DNA of 64,000 bases from UBA6163 sp031411655 (GCA_031411655.1 JANOBM010000124.1:66646-130645), one strand, 5' to 3'; positions 1 through 9,420 are shown, counted from the first letter of the stretch. Translations and numbers: made by a program. Notes: generated from the sequence alone by a model not told the origin.

Positions 1-2320
1 TGTTGCCATCCACATCGGCGTCGGTGGGACGAGTCATTCGGATGAACGATTCGGGTTTCGTAGTTTCCGCAAAAGTTGCCCCCTGCGCGGAAACCGTATG
101 CCGATAAAGTGCGCCGGTTCCCCAATCGGCAGTAAACGGAGCGTTGTTCCACACTCCAAAACCTGGCTCATCGATAAAGACAGCACCACAACCCGAACCG
201 CCACCGTAGTCCGCCAACGGTTGAACGCATTCTTCGCCAAAGTTTTTAAACAGCCGAGGATAGCCGTGGTCATCATTGCCTGAGAAATGATGCAATCTTA
301 CGTCCCAGCCACCGCCATCGTTGGTGTTATCGCGCGCGAATAAGTCCATCTGAGGGCTGATTGCGACTTCAAGAATGTTTCGCGTGCCGGTTGAGTAAAT
401 CTCGAGCCCACTGCCGTCTGGGCGTACGCGAATGACCCCACCGCCGCGATGAGTCAGTTTACGACCGTCGGTTCCCTCTGCATCGACAAATCCAAAGTCT
501 CCACCAGCGATATACAACCAACCATCAACGCCGAGACTGACTCCATTGGTCGTGTGGTCGGCGGGGCGTTGGTCATAATCGAAGGCAAGATTTTTGACCA
601 ACGTTTTTTGCTCATCAGCCACTCCATCAACATCGTGATCGATGAAAGCGCTGAGGTGCGGTGGATGCATAAGATAGAGGCGGTCATGGTCCCAAACCAA
701 TCCGCGAGGGGCATCGATTTCACAAAACACTTTTGTTTCGTCGGCTCGTCCGTCCCCATCCAGGTCACGTAGTCGGATCACCCGGCCGCGTTGAGGCTCC
801 CGTCCTAATGAGCCGTTGCCGTCCGAACTGACGTAGAGCGTCCCATCCACAGTTGCTGCCACAAAGACGGGATAATTGACCGCTGGAGGAGCGGCGAAGA
901 CAGTAGCTTCAAAACCATTGGCCACTTCGACGTCTTTCAATATTTCCGCTTCTTGCTGGGCACTCAGTTTCACGATCCGCGGCAACTCATTTCCTTGAGT
1001 GCTAAACGGATCACCTGCCATCGGGATGAACTCACCGTTGTCTTGCTTTGGATCAGCCGGCCAAAGGGGACCGACGCCATCACCTTTCACTTTGACTTCT
1101 CGGATGCTGCACCATCCGCCAAAACTCCCCAGACCCGTAACTTTGATGAACTTGATTGGTGTTTGGTCAGCGACCTTAAATGCGTCCTGGTTGCCATTCT
1201 TGTTGTCTGACTTATCCTGCAGCATCAACCAGTTCGTTCCATCTGCCGAACCTTCTACGCGATATTGATAGGCGGCACCGGGGGACTCCCAAACGATTTC
1301 GATCTCGCTCACTCGATGCGGGATAGCGAATTCGAGTTGCAGCCATTGCGGAAAACTCGCACCATCAGCGCACCATCGCGAATCAGTTTTCCCATCGATC
1401 GCATGATAGGAATCGTGCCCACCTTGAGTGCTAGAAGCGGTCGTTTTGACGAGAGTCGCATTGTCGGGCGCTGTGCCAAGTGACATTTCCTCAGGCGACT
1501 TGAACTTGTTCTTGTCGATAAACGTGACCTGATTGTCGCCCTCGTACGGCTGTAGATATTCAGGTGATAGTTTTCCGCATGCCCAGAGAAGACCGCGAGT
1601 CACCAGTTCCAAATAACGAGGATCCTCCACTGTTTCGGTATTATGGCCCAATGATGTACTGAAGCTTCGAGCCCCTTCCGATTCGTTGGTCCAAACAACA
1701 ATTGCTTCTTCCACTTTTTGCTTCTCACCGACACCTACAATCTGCTTGCCGATCGCGAGTGGTTGAGCCGAAAAGACTTTTACGTTGTTGTAAAGCTCTT
1801 CTCGAACCGTCGTCCAGTCGGAGAGCGTTTGCGTTATTGGATGGACCGAATCGGCAAAATGGATCGCAATCGGTTCCTGGGGACCATGCGAGTTCGATTG
1901 CAAACCGAGGTGCTTGAACCAGGCATCTGTCCCCGTCCGAAAACTATGCATGGCGCAGTGCAGGTGTACGGCAGGTGTTTTTTGATGCACCTGCACGATT
2001 CGGTCGACGAGCGCTGGATCTTTGATATCGGCGGCGCACTCGTCATGGATGATTACGTCGTACTCCTCTGCCCAATTGAGACGGCTATAGAGTGGTAGAA
2101 CGGGTGCGGTAGTGGAATTGTCAGTCCAGTAAACGTCGACGCGGACGTTTGCACGGGATTGAATTCCTTTACAGAGTGCCTCTTGCTGATGGGTATAGTC
2201 ATGGCAGCACCCGCCTGCGATCAAGAGTGCTCGAAGCGGCTTGGGTTTCGCCTCTTGGCTTGCGACGGAAGTCACAAAGAAGAATGCAAAAAGACAGAAC
2301 ACCAATGAAAAACGTTTCAT
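1..2320 (-). CDS. ThuA-domain / F5/8-type-C / PVC membrane-bound dehydrogenase fusion, partial
   Basis: The reading frame is open from ATG at 2320 to the left window edge (773 codons, C-terminus missing). Residues 1-22 form a signal peptide ending SVASQ. Residues about 25-265 look like a ThuA domain (start RALLIAGGCCHDY, later ALVDRIVQVH, HLHCAMHSFR and GHNTETVEDPRYLELVTRGLLWA). Residues about 285-415 resemble a discoidin (F5/8 type C) carbohydrate-binding module, with DGKTDSRWCADGASFPQWL and a VTGLGSFGG ending. From about 445 onward is the planctomycete 'membrane-bound dehydrogenase' beta-propeller (TIGR02604-like), with RDLDGDGRADE, PRGLVWD, TNGVSLGVDGWLY and the terminal TRPTDADVDGN. In complete relatives this is usually followed by HEAT repeats and a CxxCH heme domain, which would lie outside the window. 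A role in exported sugar oxidation is inferred from the family. Confidence 0.85.
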   Translation of the reverse strand, partial: MKRFSLVFCLFAFFFVTSVASQEAKPKPLRALLIAGGCCHDYTHQQEALCKGIQSRANVRVDVYWTDNSTTAPVLPLYSRLNWAEEYDVIIHDECAADIKDPALVDRIVQVHQKTPAVHLHCAMHSFRTGTDAWFKHLGLQSNSHGPQEPIAIHFADSVHPITQTLSDWTTVREELYNNVKVFSAQPLAIGKQIVGVGEKQKVEEAIVVWTNESEGARSFSTSLGHNTETVEDPRYLELVTRGLLWACGKLSPEYLQPYEGDNQVTFIDKNKFKSPEEMSLGTAPDNATLVKTTASSTQGGHDSYHAIDGKTDSRWCADGASFPQWLQLEFAIPHRVSEIEIVWESPGAAYQYRVEGSADGTNWLMLQDKSDNKNGNQDAFKVADQTPIKFIKVTGLGSFGGWCSIREVKVKGDGVGPLWPADPKQDNGEFIPMAGDPFSTQGNELPRIVKLSAQQEAEILKDVEVANGFEATVFAAPPAVNYPVFVAATVDGTLYVSSDGNGSLGREPQRGRVIRLRDLDGDGRADETKVFCEIDAPRGLVWDHDRLYLMHPPHLSAFIDHDVDGVADEQKTLVKNLAFDYDQRPADHTTNGVSLGVDGWLYIAGGDFGFVDAEGTDGRKLTHRGGGVIRVRPDGSGLEIYSTGTRNILEVAISPQMDLFARDNTNDGGGWDVRLHHFSGNDDHGYPRLFKNFGEECVQPLADYGGGSGCGAVFIDEPGFGVWNNAPFTADWGTGALYRHTVSAQGATFAETTKPESFIRMTRPTDADVDGN

Positions 2321-2636
2321 GAGTTGGGGTCAGCGGTTTGAAGCAGGTGGGAAGTTTGGTGTGGCCAAAAGACCGATGGTACACCGTTCCCACGTAGCAG
2401 GCAAATAAGGCATCTGTGGCCCTGTGGGCACGCAAATGAGTCTCGAGGGACCGATTGATTGTGCTTTCGGACCCCGTTCCCGCGTAAACGTTTCACGCGC
2501 GAACAATCGACCCGCGAACGATTCTGTGAAACGCCTTGCGATACCGTTTGCACTGCGGACTTACAAAACGGACAGCGATGCCGCATGAAGCCAGGCACCG
2601 CGAAGTTATCTATCAAGTGGCACGGCCAGGCCAAGT
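2321..2636. other. Intergenic region between two minus-strand genes
   Basis: No gene is supported in these 316 bases; the short frames here lack family features. It contains one perfect 8-bp inverted repeat, CGTTTCAC (2489-2496) and GTGAAACG (2526-2533), separated by 29 bases. It probably holds the 3' end of the upstream transcript and the promoter of the ThuA fusion gene, but no convincing -35/-10 pair was found. Confidence 0.4.
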
Positions 2637-5246
2637 TTATTTCTTGAAGTATGCATGCGATGAGTCGCCACCGCTCAAGATGTACGCGACGAGGTCGAGC
2701 ACTTCCTCTTTGTTGAGAAGTCCAAGCAAAGCAGTCGGCATGGCCGAAACTTTTGACATTTCGAGGCTCTCGATGGACTTGCGGTCGAGCGTGACCTGTT
2801 TCGACGGGTCCGTTAAGTCAACGTTTAGCATCAACGAGTCACCGTTTAGGTTCACGACAACTCCTGTGTGCACTTGACCATCGTCGGTCAATGCAATGAC
2901 GGAAGAGAACTGTTCGTTGATCTCCTTACTGGGATTGATGATCTGATCCAATAAGTCGTGTGCAGAGTAGCGTCGGCCTGCTGAAGTCAAGTCAGGTCCC
3001 GTCATCCCGCCCTCGTTTCCGAACCGATGGCATGAATAACAGGTCGCGGCACCGAACATCTTACGACCATTCTCAAAGTTTCTTCCCGTAAGCTCTGTTT
3101 TAGTCATCGCGGAAAGTTCGTCTAGTTTCCATTCGTTGGCAGTACGTCCCGCGAACGCTTCGCTCATCATTTCAGCCGTCGATCGCGGAATTGGCTTTTT
3201 CGCTAACACGTCAGCGAGTGATTGTTTTTCCTTATCGCTCAAGGTTGCTATTGCGTCATTACGTATGAATTCGATGAATTTCTCGAAGCTAGCGCCACCG
3301 CGATAGTTTGTCGCTCTCAATAGCCACTCGAAAAAGGCGGTGCGAGTTTCGGTGGTCCAACCAACCTTCAACATTCGTAGCGAACGTGCGTACTCGATTT
3401 GTACTTCCTGTGTGGGTGCTTTGGAGATCAAGTCCATCGCTTTCCTCGCGACATTCGGAGATCCAAGGTAAACAAGTGTTTCACACAGCAGCCAGTTTTC
3501 TTCTCGGGTTGCAGCAGGGAAAAGCGGATCCAACTTTTCTGTCAGGCCAACGCATCGATTTTCTGCTGGCCTGCCGAAGCGATTGAGCACAATTTCGATC
3601 GTTCGCAACCAAGTTAATCGGCGCGCGTGATCAAGCGACGTTGGGTCTATCTGTAGTAACGCATCAATAGTACGATCGCGCAGCGACTCATCAACGGGTG
3701 GCGACTGCGGCGTGCGGTGCTGCGGACAAACGCCAGCTGCGCGGGCCAGTCCCAGTAAAGCTTCGACTTGGATCGCGGGATCTTTCTCGTTGATCGCACG
3801 CTCACGCCAAGTCGCAACGTCTTGATGCTCGATCGCCGTCCGCGCTGCCCAGCGAATGAATCGATCCTTGTCACCTAAGTGCCGCCAAGCCGTTTCCACG
3901 GCCGATGGATCTTTGCGACCGTGAAAGACTTCCAACTGGTGCCGTAGGTCACGAGCCGGGCTTTTACTCGGCTCCGCAGAACTGGAGACGGTCGGTTGGT
4001 CGCCGGAATAAGTGACTCGATAGAGCCCCGACTGGACCCGTCGGCCACCGATGGTGAAATACATCGCGCCGTCTTGCGGGTGAATGATCGCATCGGTGAT
4101 AGGCAGTGGTGCACCCGTAATAAACTCTTCTTTGGTCGCGGTATAACTTGCTCCCGAAGCCTCTAAGTGCACCGAGTAAAGCTTTCCCCAGCTCCAGTCG
4201 AGAACGTAAAGTGCATTCTGGTACTTTGCGGGGAACTTCGAACCATATCCGAACGTAACCCCTGTGGGGGAGCCTGGACCGATGTTGAGCGCTGCAGGCA
4301 AATTGTCGGCATAAAACTCCGGACGTTTGCCCGCGCCATTGCGCCAACCAAACTCTGCTCCGCTGACGACGTGGTTGATGCGAGTCGGACGATACCATGA
4401 GGTGTTAAAGTCATATTCCATATCCGCGTCATAGGTAAACAACTCGCCTTCGCGATTGATAGCCGCATCGAACACGTTGCGGAATCCGGTTGCATAGGCC
4501 TCAAAATCTTTGCCATCCAGGGACACCCGGTAGATAACGCCACCGGGCCCAAGTACATCTCGCATGAAACCACGACCATCCGGCATTCTTGGCAGTAAAT
4601 GATCTTCACCCCAGACTTGGGGAACCTGAGACGTGGCCGCTAGCTCGGTGCGCTTTGTAGCGTTGCCACACACGAGATAAATCGCTTTGCCGTCCAGCGT
4701 TGGAACGACAGCATGAACGCCGTGGTCTCCGTTTGCGTCCAAGGCTCGCAGCAATTCAACATGATCAAGATTGTCATCTCCATCGCTGTCCGTCAGTTTA
4801 TACAAACCGCTGGGGATTTTTTTTTCGTAATCGTTAACGCCGACGTATAACGCGTCGTTGAGCCATACCATTCCATTGACCGCTCGAATATCTGCAGGCA
4901 CCTTTTGGACATCGCTTGGTTGGATTACAGCCCCCAGCGCAGGCGGCGTGATTCGATACAATCCGCCGTACTGGTCGCTAACAATCAGTCTTCCTTTCGG
5001 GTCGGCACACAGATTCACCCATGAGCCTTGGTCAGCACCCGGCACGGAATAAAGCAACTCCACGTTGAAGCCTGGCAATGCTTTGATTCGATCGATGGGA
5101 GTGGATTTGTTTTCACCCATTGTGGGCCCCACTTCCGTCGAACGCCGCGCTTTTGCGTTCGCCTTCTGCCCAGGCGTTTGTGCAATCAGATTCGGTGAAT
5201 TTGCAAGCGACCAAATGATCAACGAAACGGTAAAGAGGTACTTCAT
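2637..5246 (-). CDS. PVC-type exported beta-propeller / HEAT / cytochrome c protein
   Basis: The frame is open upstream to 5777, but ATG at 5246 is chosen because it begins a clean signal peptide (MKYLFTVSLIIWSLANS, ending LIAQ), giving 869 residues. Residues about 45-390 form a sorbosone-dehydrogenase-like propeller (GRLIVSDQYGGLYR, DGDDNLDHVELLRALDANGDHGVHA, YATGFRNVFDAAINREGELF, YDADMEYDFNTSWYRPTR). Residues about 410-690 are helical and HEAT-like (DRFIRWAARTAIEH, IQVEALLGLARA). Residues about 725-869 match the planctomycete heme domain TIGR02603: a CYSCH site near residue 734, then GGMTGPDLTSAGRRYSAHDL and INPSKEINEQ. By family this is a periplasmic or cell-surface redox protein, probably oxidising a sugar or polyol and passing electrons to the c-heme; substrate unknown. 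It lies upstream of the ThuA fusion on the same strand. Confidence 0.88.
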   Translation of the reverse strand: MKYLFTVSLIIWSLANSPNLIAQTPGQKANAKARRSTEVGPTMGENKSTPIDRIKALPGFNVELLYSVPGADQGSWVNLCADPKGRLIVSDQYGGLYRITPPALGAVIQPSDVQKVPADIRAVNGMVWLNDALYVGVNDYEKKIPSGLYKLTDSDGDDNLDHVELLRALDANGDHGVHAVVPTLDGKAIYLVCGNATKRTELAATSQVPQVWGEDHLLPRMPDGRGFMRDVLGPGGVIYRVSLDGKDFEAYATGFRNVFDAAINREGELFTYDADMEYDFNTSWYRPTRINHVVSGAEFGWRNGAGKRPEFYADNLPAALNIGPGSPTGVTFGYGSKFPAKYQNALYVLDWSWGKLYSVHLEASGASYTATKEEFITGAPLPITDAIIHPQDGAMYFTIGGRRVQSGLYRVTYSGDQPTVSSSAEPSKSPARDLRHQLEVFHGRKDPSAVETAWRHLGDKDRFIRWAARTAIEHQDVATWRERAINEKDPAIQVEALLGLARAAGVCPQHRTPQSPPVDESLRDRTIDALLQIDPTSLDHARRLTWLRTIEIVLNRFGRPAENRCVGLTEKLDPLFPAATREENWLLCETLVYLGSPNVARKAMDLISKAPTQEVQIEYARSLRMLKVGWTTETRTAFFEWLLRATNYRGGASFEKFIEFIRNDAIATLSDKEKQSLADVLAKKPIPRSTAEMMSEAFAGRTANEWKLDELSAMTKTELTGRNFENGRKMFGAATCYSCHRFGNEGGMTGPDLTSAGRRYSAHDLLDQIINPSKEINEQFSSVIALTDDGQVHTGVVVNLNGDSLMLNVDLTDPSKQVTLDRKSIESLEMSKVSAMPTALLGLLNKEEVLDLVAYILSGGDSSHAYFKK

Positions 5247-5702
5247 GGGATGGATGGCGGGTTTGTTGAAATGCGTTCTTGAAATACAACGGATGGTTAT
5301 CGAAAAACGTAGTTGCGTTATTCCGATGGACAAAGAAAGTCGTTGGTAGGAGCAGCAATGATACATCAAAAAACGACGCATGGTTGAACATGCACTCAAT
5401 GCACAAAGAATCAGTGGGCAGAGCTGCGATTCGCTCGGAACGGAATGGTGTGAAACGACCCGTGTGAAACCCGAAGAAATCGGTCTGTGGTAACCGGGGT
5501 GCTGGGTGAGACTTCGAAAAAACCGCAATTTGCACGGTAATGATTGGCTGTTAAGGGTCAATGGACAAATACAGGCGTTCATTGTGTTGGCAAGAACTGA
5601 CCTATTGGTCAGGCGTGAAGTTTTGCGATTGTCGACTCCTACGAATGCCTTCTGTGAAAGGTTGTCCGGACAATCTTTTTCCTCTGCTTGAATGAGACGA
5701 CA
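5247..5702. promoter_or_regulatory. Divergent intergenic region with two palindromes
   Basis: This gap separates the minus-strand heme protein from the plus-strand haloperoxidase. Two dyads are visible: CTGACC-tatt-GGTCAG at 5597-5612, and a perfect 12-bp palindrome TTGTCCGGACAA at 5662-5673, followed by five T residues and ending 29 bases before the haloperoxidase ATG. The second could be a regulator site or a small hairpin in the leader. No clear -35/-10 pair was assigned. Confidence 0.4.
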
Positions 5703-7652
5703 ATGAAACGCACTATCCGATCCATGCGACTGTCGCTTTTTGGTGCAAATCGATTCACGCGAGCGAAGTCGGTTCATGCAAAGTTGCGAGTGGAACGCCT
5801 TGAGCCACGAGAGTTGATGTCCGCTGACATGGTGACTCAGTGGAACGATACAACGCTAGATGCGATCCGCACTGCGGGAAGCTTGCCACCCGTGGCCGCT
5901 CGAAATCTCGCCATGGTTCATACTGCGATTTACGATGCGGTCAATGCAATCGTTGCCACTCATAAGCCTTACGAGCTTGAAGCCGTTGCACCGCCGACCG
6001 CATCGCGTGAAGCCGCAGTCAATGCGGCGGCAGCACGGGTATTGAGGTCGCTCTACCCCGCACAGGCCTCGACCTTCAATGCGGCTGAAACGGACGCTTT
6101 AGATGATATCCCCGACGGACTGGATCAGGACGCCGGGGTACGGATCGGGCAACTTGCCGCCGACGCGATCCTGGCACTGCGAAGTGCTGACGGGTCGACG
6201 GATACCGTTGCGTATACGCCGGGAACCGACCTGGGCGATTGGCAGCCTACGCCTCCTGGCAATGCAGCGGCGGTGCTTCCTCAATGGTCGGAGGTGCAGC
6301 CATTTGCGTTGACTTCCGCGGGTCAATTCAGCGGCACTCTTGGTGACGGACAGATTCCTGCGATCGACAGCCCCGAGTACACGGCTGCCTATGAGGAAGT
6401 CAAGGCGATAGGCTCGACGACAAGTACGTCCCGCACAGTTGAACAAACGCAAATCGCAAATTTTTGGGCCAATGGTTTAGGAACGGCAACGCCTCCCGGC
6501 CATCTCAATCGAATGGCGCAGGCCATCTCGGAAGCTCGCAATTCTACTTTGGTCGATAACGCGCGATTGTTTGCGTTGCTAAACGTTGCCATGGCGGATA
6601 CCGCGATCGCAGCATGGGACTTGAAGTTCGATACCAATTTTTGGCGTCCTGTGACAGCGATTCGCGGAGGTGAAGCAGACGGCAACTCATCAACGATTGG
6701 AGACTCCGATTGGACGCCGCTGCTCGTAACGCCTCCTTTCCCTTCCTACGTTTCTGGGCATGCAAGTTTCAGTGGCGCAGCGGCGAGTGTCCTTTCCAGT
6801 TTCTATGGCAGCGACGATATCTCATTCACTTTGGAGTCCGAGACAGATGGTGTAGCGGATCGAAGCTACACCAAGATTTCGCAAGCGGCGGAGGAATCCG
6901 CAGCAAGTCGACTTTACGGGGGTGTTCACTGGGGTTTCGACAATCGCGATGGCTTGCTGCTTGGCGACTCCATCGGTGATTTTGTTTCCACAAACCTGCT
7001 CACCTCCGATGCATCCACCACGCCCGTTGGCGTCTACGACGGTGTGCTTGTCGTGGTTGGAACTTCAAATGCAGAAAAGATAAAAGTGATTTTGAAGGGA
7101 AGCCAACTAGAAGTCACGATCAACGGAAAGTCAAAAGGGCGATTTGCCCTTAGCACGATTCAATCGATTTCCATCGACGCGAAGGGTGGCAACGACTTGG
7201 TTGAACTGGTCGGGCGAATCATCACTCCTGCCTCGATCGAAGGTGGCGACGGTGCGGATCGATTGATCGGCGGTTTTGGGAACGACACCATTAATGGTGG
7301 TGCAGGCAAGGACTTTATCTTCGGACGGCGTGGTAACGACCGACTGTTTGGCGGCGATGGAAATGACCTGATTCATGGAGACGAAGGAAACGATGAAATC
7401 TCCGGTGGTGCCGGCCATGATCGCCTTCTTGGTGGCGCTGGTGCCGACGTCATTAATGGCGACGGAGGTAACGATAAGATTATGGGCGGTAGTGGTCACG
7501 ATACACTGTCCGGCGACGATGGTGATGACGAAATCAATGGCGAAGGCGGACGTGATATGTTGTTCGGAGGTCTTGGCAACGATCTGTTGATCGGCGGCGG
7601 TCAAAAGGATGTCTTTGATGGTGGGCCAGGACGAAACAAGCAGAGGCGGTGA
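5703..7652 (+). CDS. Vanadium-dependent haloperoxidase with LEPR-XLL N-terminus and RTX repeats
   Basis: ATG at 5703 is preferred over an upstream TTG at 5688; 649 residues. The N-terminus carries a LEPR-XLL-like motif (L33-E-P-R-E-L-M39), found at the start of large exported proteins in planctomycetes and some proteobacteria. The catalytic domain shows the vanadium chloroperoxidase/PAP2 signature: K308-x6-R315-P, then PSYVSGH with S351 and H353, then SR403-x5-H409-x3-D413. H353 would be the acid-base residue and H409 the vanadate ligand. Residues about 513-645 are at least twelve RTX-like GGxGxD calcium nonapeptide units. The family oxidises halides with H2O2 to hypohalous acid; an acid phosphatase role is the main alternative because the pocket is shared. 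The short tail GGPGRNKQRR has no recognised sorting signal. Confidence 0.9.
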   Translation: MKRTIRSMRLSLFGANRFTRAKSVHAKLRVERLEPRELMSADMVTQWNDTTLDAIRTAGSLPPVAARNLAMVHTAIYDAVNAIVATHKPYELEAVAPPTASREAAVNAAAARVLRSLYPAQASTFNAAETDALDDIPDGLDQDAGVRIGQLAADAILALRSADGSTDTVAYTPGTDLGDWQPTPPGNAAAVLPQWSEVQPFALTSAGQFSGTLGDGQIPAIDSPEYTAAYEEVKAIGSTTSTSRTVEQTQIANFWANGLGTATPPGHLNRMAQAISEARNSTLVDNARLFALLNVAMADTAIAAWDLKFDTNFWRPVTAIRGGEADGNSSTIGDSDWTPLLVTPPFPSYVSGHASFSGAAASVLSSFYGSDDISFTLESETDGVADRSYTKISQAAEESAASRLYGGVHWGFDNRDGLLLGDSIGDFVSTNLLTSDASTTPVGVYDGVLVVVGTSNAEKIKVILKGSQLEVTINGKSKGRFALSTIQSISIDAKGGNDLVELVGRIITPASIEGGDGADRLIGGFGNDTINGGAGKDFIFGRRGNDRLFGGDGNDLIHGDEGNDEISGGAGHDRLLGGAGADVINGDGGNDKIMGGSGHDTLSGDDGDDEINGEGGRDMLFGGLGNDLLIGGGQKDVFDGGPGRNKQRR

Positions 7653-7664
7653 ACTAAGTGGCCA

Positions 7665-9317
7665 TCATTGTAGACGGTATTGTGACCAATCGATTCCGAG
7701 CTTACGCATCTTAGCTCGCAACGTGTGAGGGTTGATGTTAAGTCGCTCGGCGGCGCCTCGTCGACCTTCCACTTTCCCTCTCGTCGTAACCAGCACTCGT
7801 TCAATGTGCCGCTTGATAACGGCGTCGAGCTCGATCAAATCGGTCGAGTTCACTGTCGGAGTCGCGTAGGGAGCGACGACGGGTGCTTCGGGGATCACTT
7901 CATAAAATGTTGGTTCCTCGTTGGCCTGCCTCAGCACCGGACGTGAGATGCCCAATGACTTAGCCACCTCAATCCGCTGCCCCTCGCCAAGGAGTACCGC
8001 TCGATCCATAACGGCCGCCAGTTCGCGAATGTTGCCCGGCCATGAGTACTGCGCAAGAAGATCGTAATCGTCCGAACGAGGTTCCACATAACTCAAACCG
8101 AAACGATTTGCCGCTCGGTGCGCAAAATGCTTGGCCAAAGCAGGAATGTCTTCTGGACGTTCTGATAGCCGCGGCAAGAGCAACGGGAAGACGTTTACGC
8201 GATACCACAAATCTTCGCGAAACTTGCCCGTGTGCACCATGGCAGCCAAGTCTCGATGAGTGGCAGCAATCAATCGTACGTCAACACGAATCGCCTGCTG
8301 ACCGCCTACTCGCTCGATGAAGCCATCTTGCAACACACGCAGCAAGCGAACCTGTGCAATCAATGGAAGCTCGCCTATCTCGTCGAGAAACAATGTGCCG
8401 CCGTCGGCGCGCTCAAACCACCCCTGGCGTGTGCCCTCGGCCCCGGTAAAGCTTCCTCGCTCATGTCCGAACAACTGAGAATCGATCAGTTCCGACGGGA
8501 TTGCTCCACAGTTGACCCGTATGAAGGGCCCATCGACGCGTCGGGAACGAGCATGAATCGCACGCGCAATGACTTCCTTACCAGTGCCAGTGTCTCCTAA
8601 TATCAACACGGGAGCATCGGAGGGAGCAACCAAGTTGGCTCGCGCCATCACCTCGCGTAATCCAGTTTCAGCGCCCACGACTGGTTCTTCTTCGTGGGCT
8701 TTGGAAGCAAGTTGCTTTAGCAAGTCGCGCCGATCCGCAACGGCCGCATCACGCAATGCTTCCAGTTCACCGAGTCGACGATCATTTTCAAGCGCCACCG
8801 AAAACGGCTCAAGGATGTCTTGCAGTATCGCTTGATGATGAGGCAGAAATGATCGGCCGTAGTCAGCAACGAGAATCAGTACGCCTGCCAACCCTGTGTG
8901 ATTGACCAGCGGCCCCGCGAGTAACTCACCCACAAGATCGCTGGGAGCCAGCAGGGCAAGTTCGCCGGATCTCTTTGTGGCTTCCGCATGAAGCAGGGTC
9001 CCCTGCCTGCCCCAGTTGACAAGTCTTTTCCATCGTTCGGCTGTGAATTTGCGGCCCACATCAGCCGGCTCGGGTCCGGGGCGATGCTGACCCACTGCAA
9101 CCGTTCCGATCCCCTGTCCACTGAAATCGCAGCGACGCAGTAGCAGCATTTCAACCGGCATGACCTGTTTTAGGAGCACGACCAATTGATTGGACGATTC
9201 CTCGATTTCAATATGCCGACACGACTCTCTCCAAATCTCCAGCAAAATCTCTTGAGGCACTCGCATCGCCGTCTCGCCCGTTAAATAGCACTGCCGCCCA
9301 TCAAATATAACGGACAC
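7665..9317 (-). CDS. Sigma-54-dependent enhancer-binding regulator (GAF-AAA-Fis)
   Basis: A 550-residue NtrC/FhlA-class activator. Residues about 20-195 form a GAF-like sensor domain, with no receiver domain. The AAA+ domain (about 217-440) has Walker A GDTGTGKE near residue 240, the sigma-54 contact loop GSFTGA (family usual GAFTGA, a common A-to-S variant) near 287, and Walker B GGTLFLDEIGELP. The Fis-type helix-turn-helix is at the C-terminus (GRRGAAERLNINPHTLRAKMRKLGI). It is transcribed divergently from the sulfate importer operon, and a perfect 23-bp palindrome begins 11 bases upstream of its ATG, so it probably activates the importer and may repress itself. The GAF ligand is not evident; a sulfur metabolite is an inference from context. 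It ends 12 bases from the convergent haloperoxidase. Confidence 0.93.
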   Translation of the reverse strand: MSVIFDGRQCYLTGETAMRVPQEILLEIWRESCRHIEIEESSNQLVVLLKQVMPVEMLLLRRCDFSGQGIGTVAVGQHRPGPEPADVGRKFTAERWKRLVNWGRQGTLLHAEATKRSGELALLAPSDLVGELLAGPLVNHTGLAGVLILVADYGRSFLPHHQAILQDILEPFSVALENDRRLGELEALRDAAVADRRDLLKQLASKAHEEEPVVGAETGLREVMARANLVAPSDAPVLILGDTGTGKEVIARAIHARSRRVDGPFIRVNCGAIPSELIDSQLFGHERGSFTGAEGTRQGWFERADGGTLFLDEIGELPLIAQVRLLRVLQDGFIERVGGQQAIRVDVRLIAATHRDLAAMVHTGKFREDLWYRVNVFPLLLPRLSERPEDIPALAKHFAHRAANRFGLSYVEPRSDDYDLLAQYSWPGNIRELAAVMDRAVLLGEGQRIEVAKSLGISRPVLRQANEEPTFYEVIPEAPVVAPYATPTVNSTDLIELDAVIKRHIERVLVTTRGKVEGRRGAAERLNINPHTLRAKMRKLGIDWSQYRLQ

Positions 9318-9328
9318 AGACTATCTCA

Positions 9329-9351
9329 TTTGCTGGACAATGTCCAGCAAA
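9329..9351. promoter_or_regulatory. Perfect 23-bp palindrome, probable enhancer site for the sigma-54 activator
   Basis: Arms TTTGCTGGACA (9329-9339) and TGTCCAGCAAA (9341-9351) are exact reverse complements around one central A. The site lies in the divergent gap, close to the regulator start codon. Its centre is about 106 bases upstream of the transcription start expected from the -24/-12 element at 9421-9434, a normal enhancer distance for an NtrC-class protein. Binding by the adjacent regulator is inferred. Confidence 0.7.
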
Positions 9352-9420
9352 CCGAATTTTTGCGACGCAATTCGACGTATTTACGACAAAAACCCGTTTT
9401 ATCGCCATTTCGGTGGCTTC

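Noticed and set aside
5113..5535. 140-codon minus-strand open frame in front of the heme protein
   Set aside because: It overlaps the real signal-peptide start in another frame, has no family features and no ribosome-binding site.
7131..7604. 157-codon minus-strand open frame rich in Thr, Val and Ile
   Set aside because: It is the antisense of the RTX repeats of the haloperoxidase; repetitive coding sequence keeps the opposite strand open.
9321..9360. Transcription terminator made by the 23-bp palindrome
   Set aside because: It lies between divergent starts with no T-run and only one central base, too short for an RNA loop; an operator fits better.
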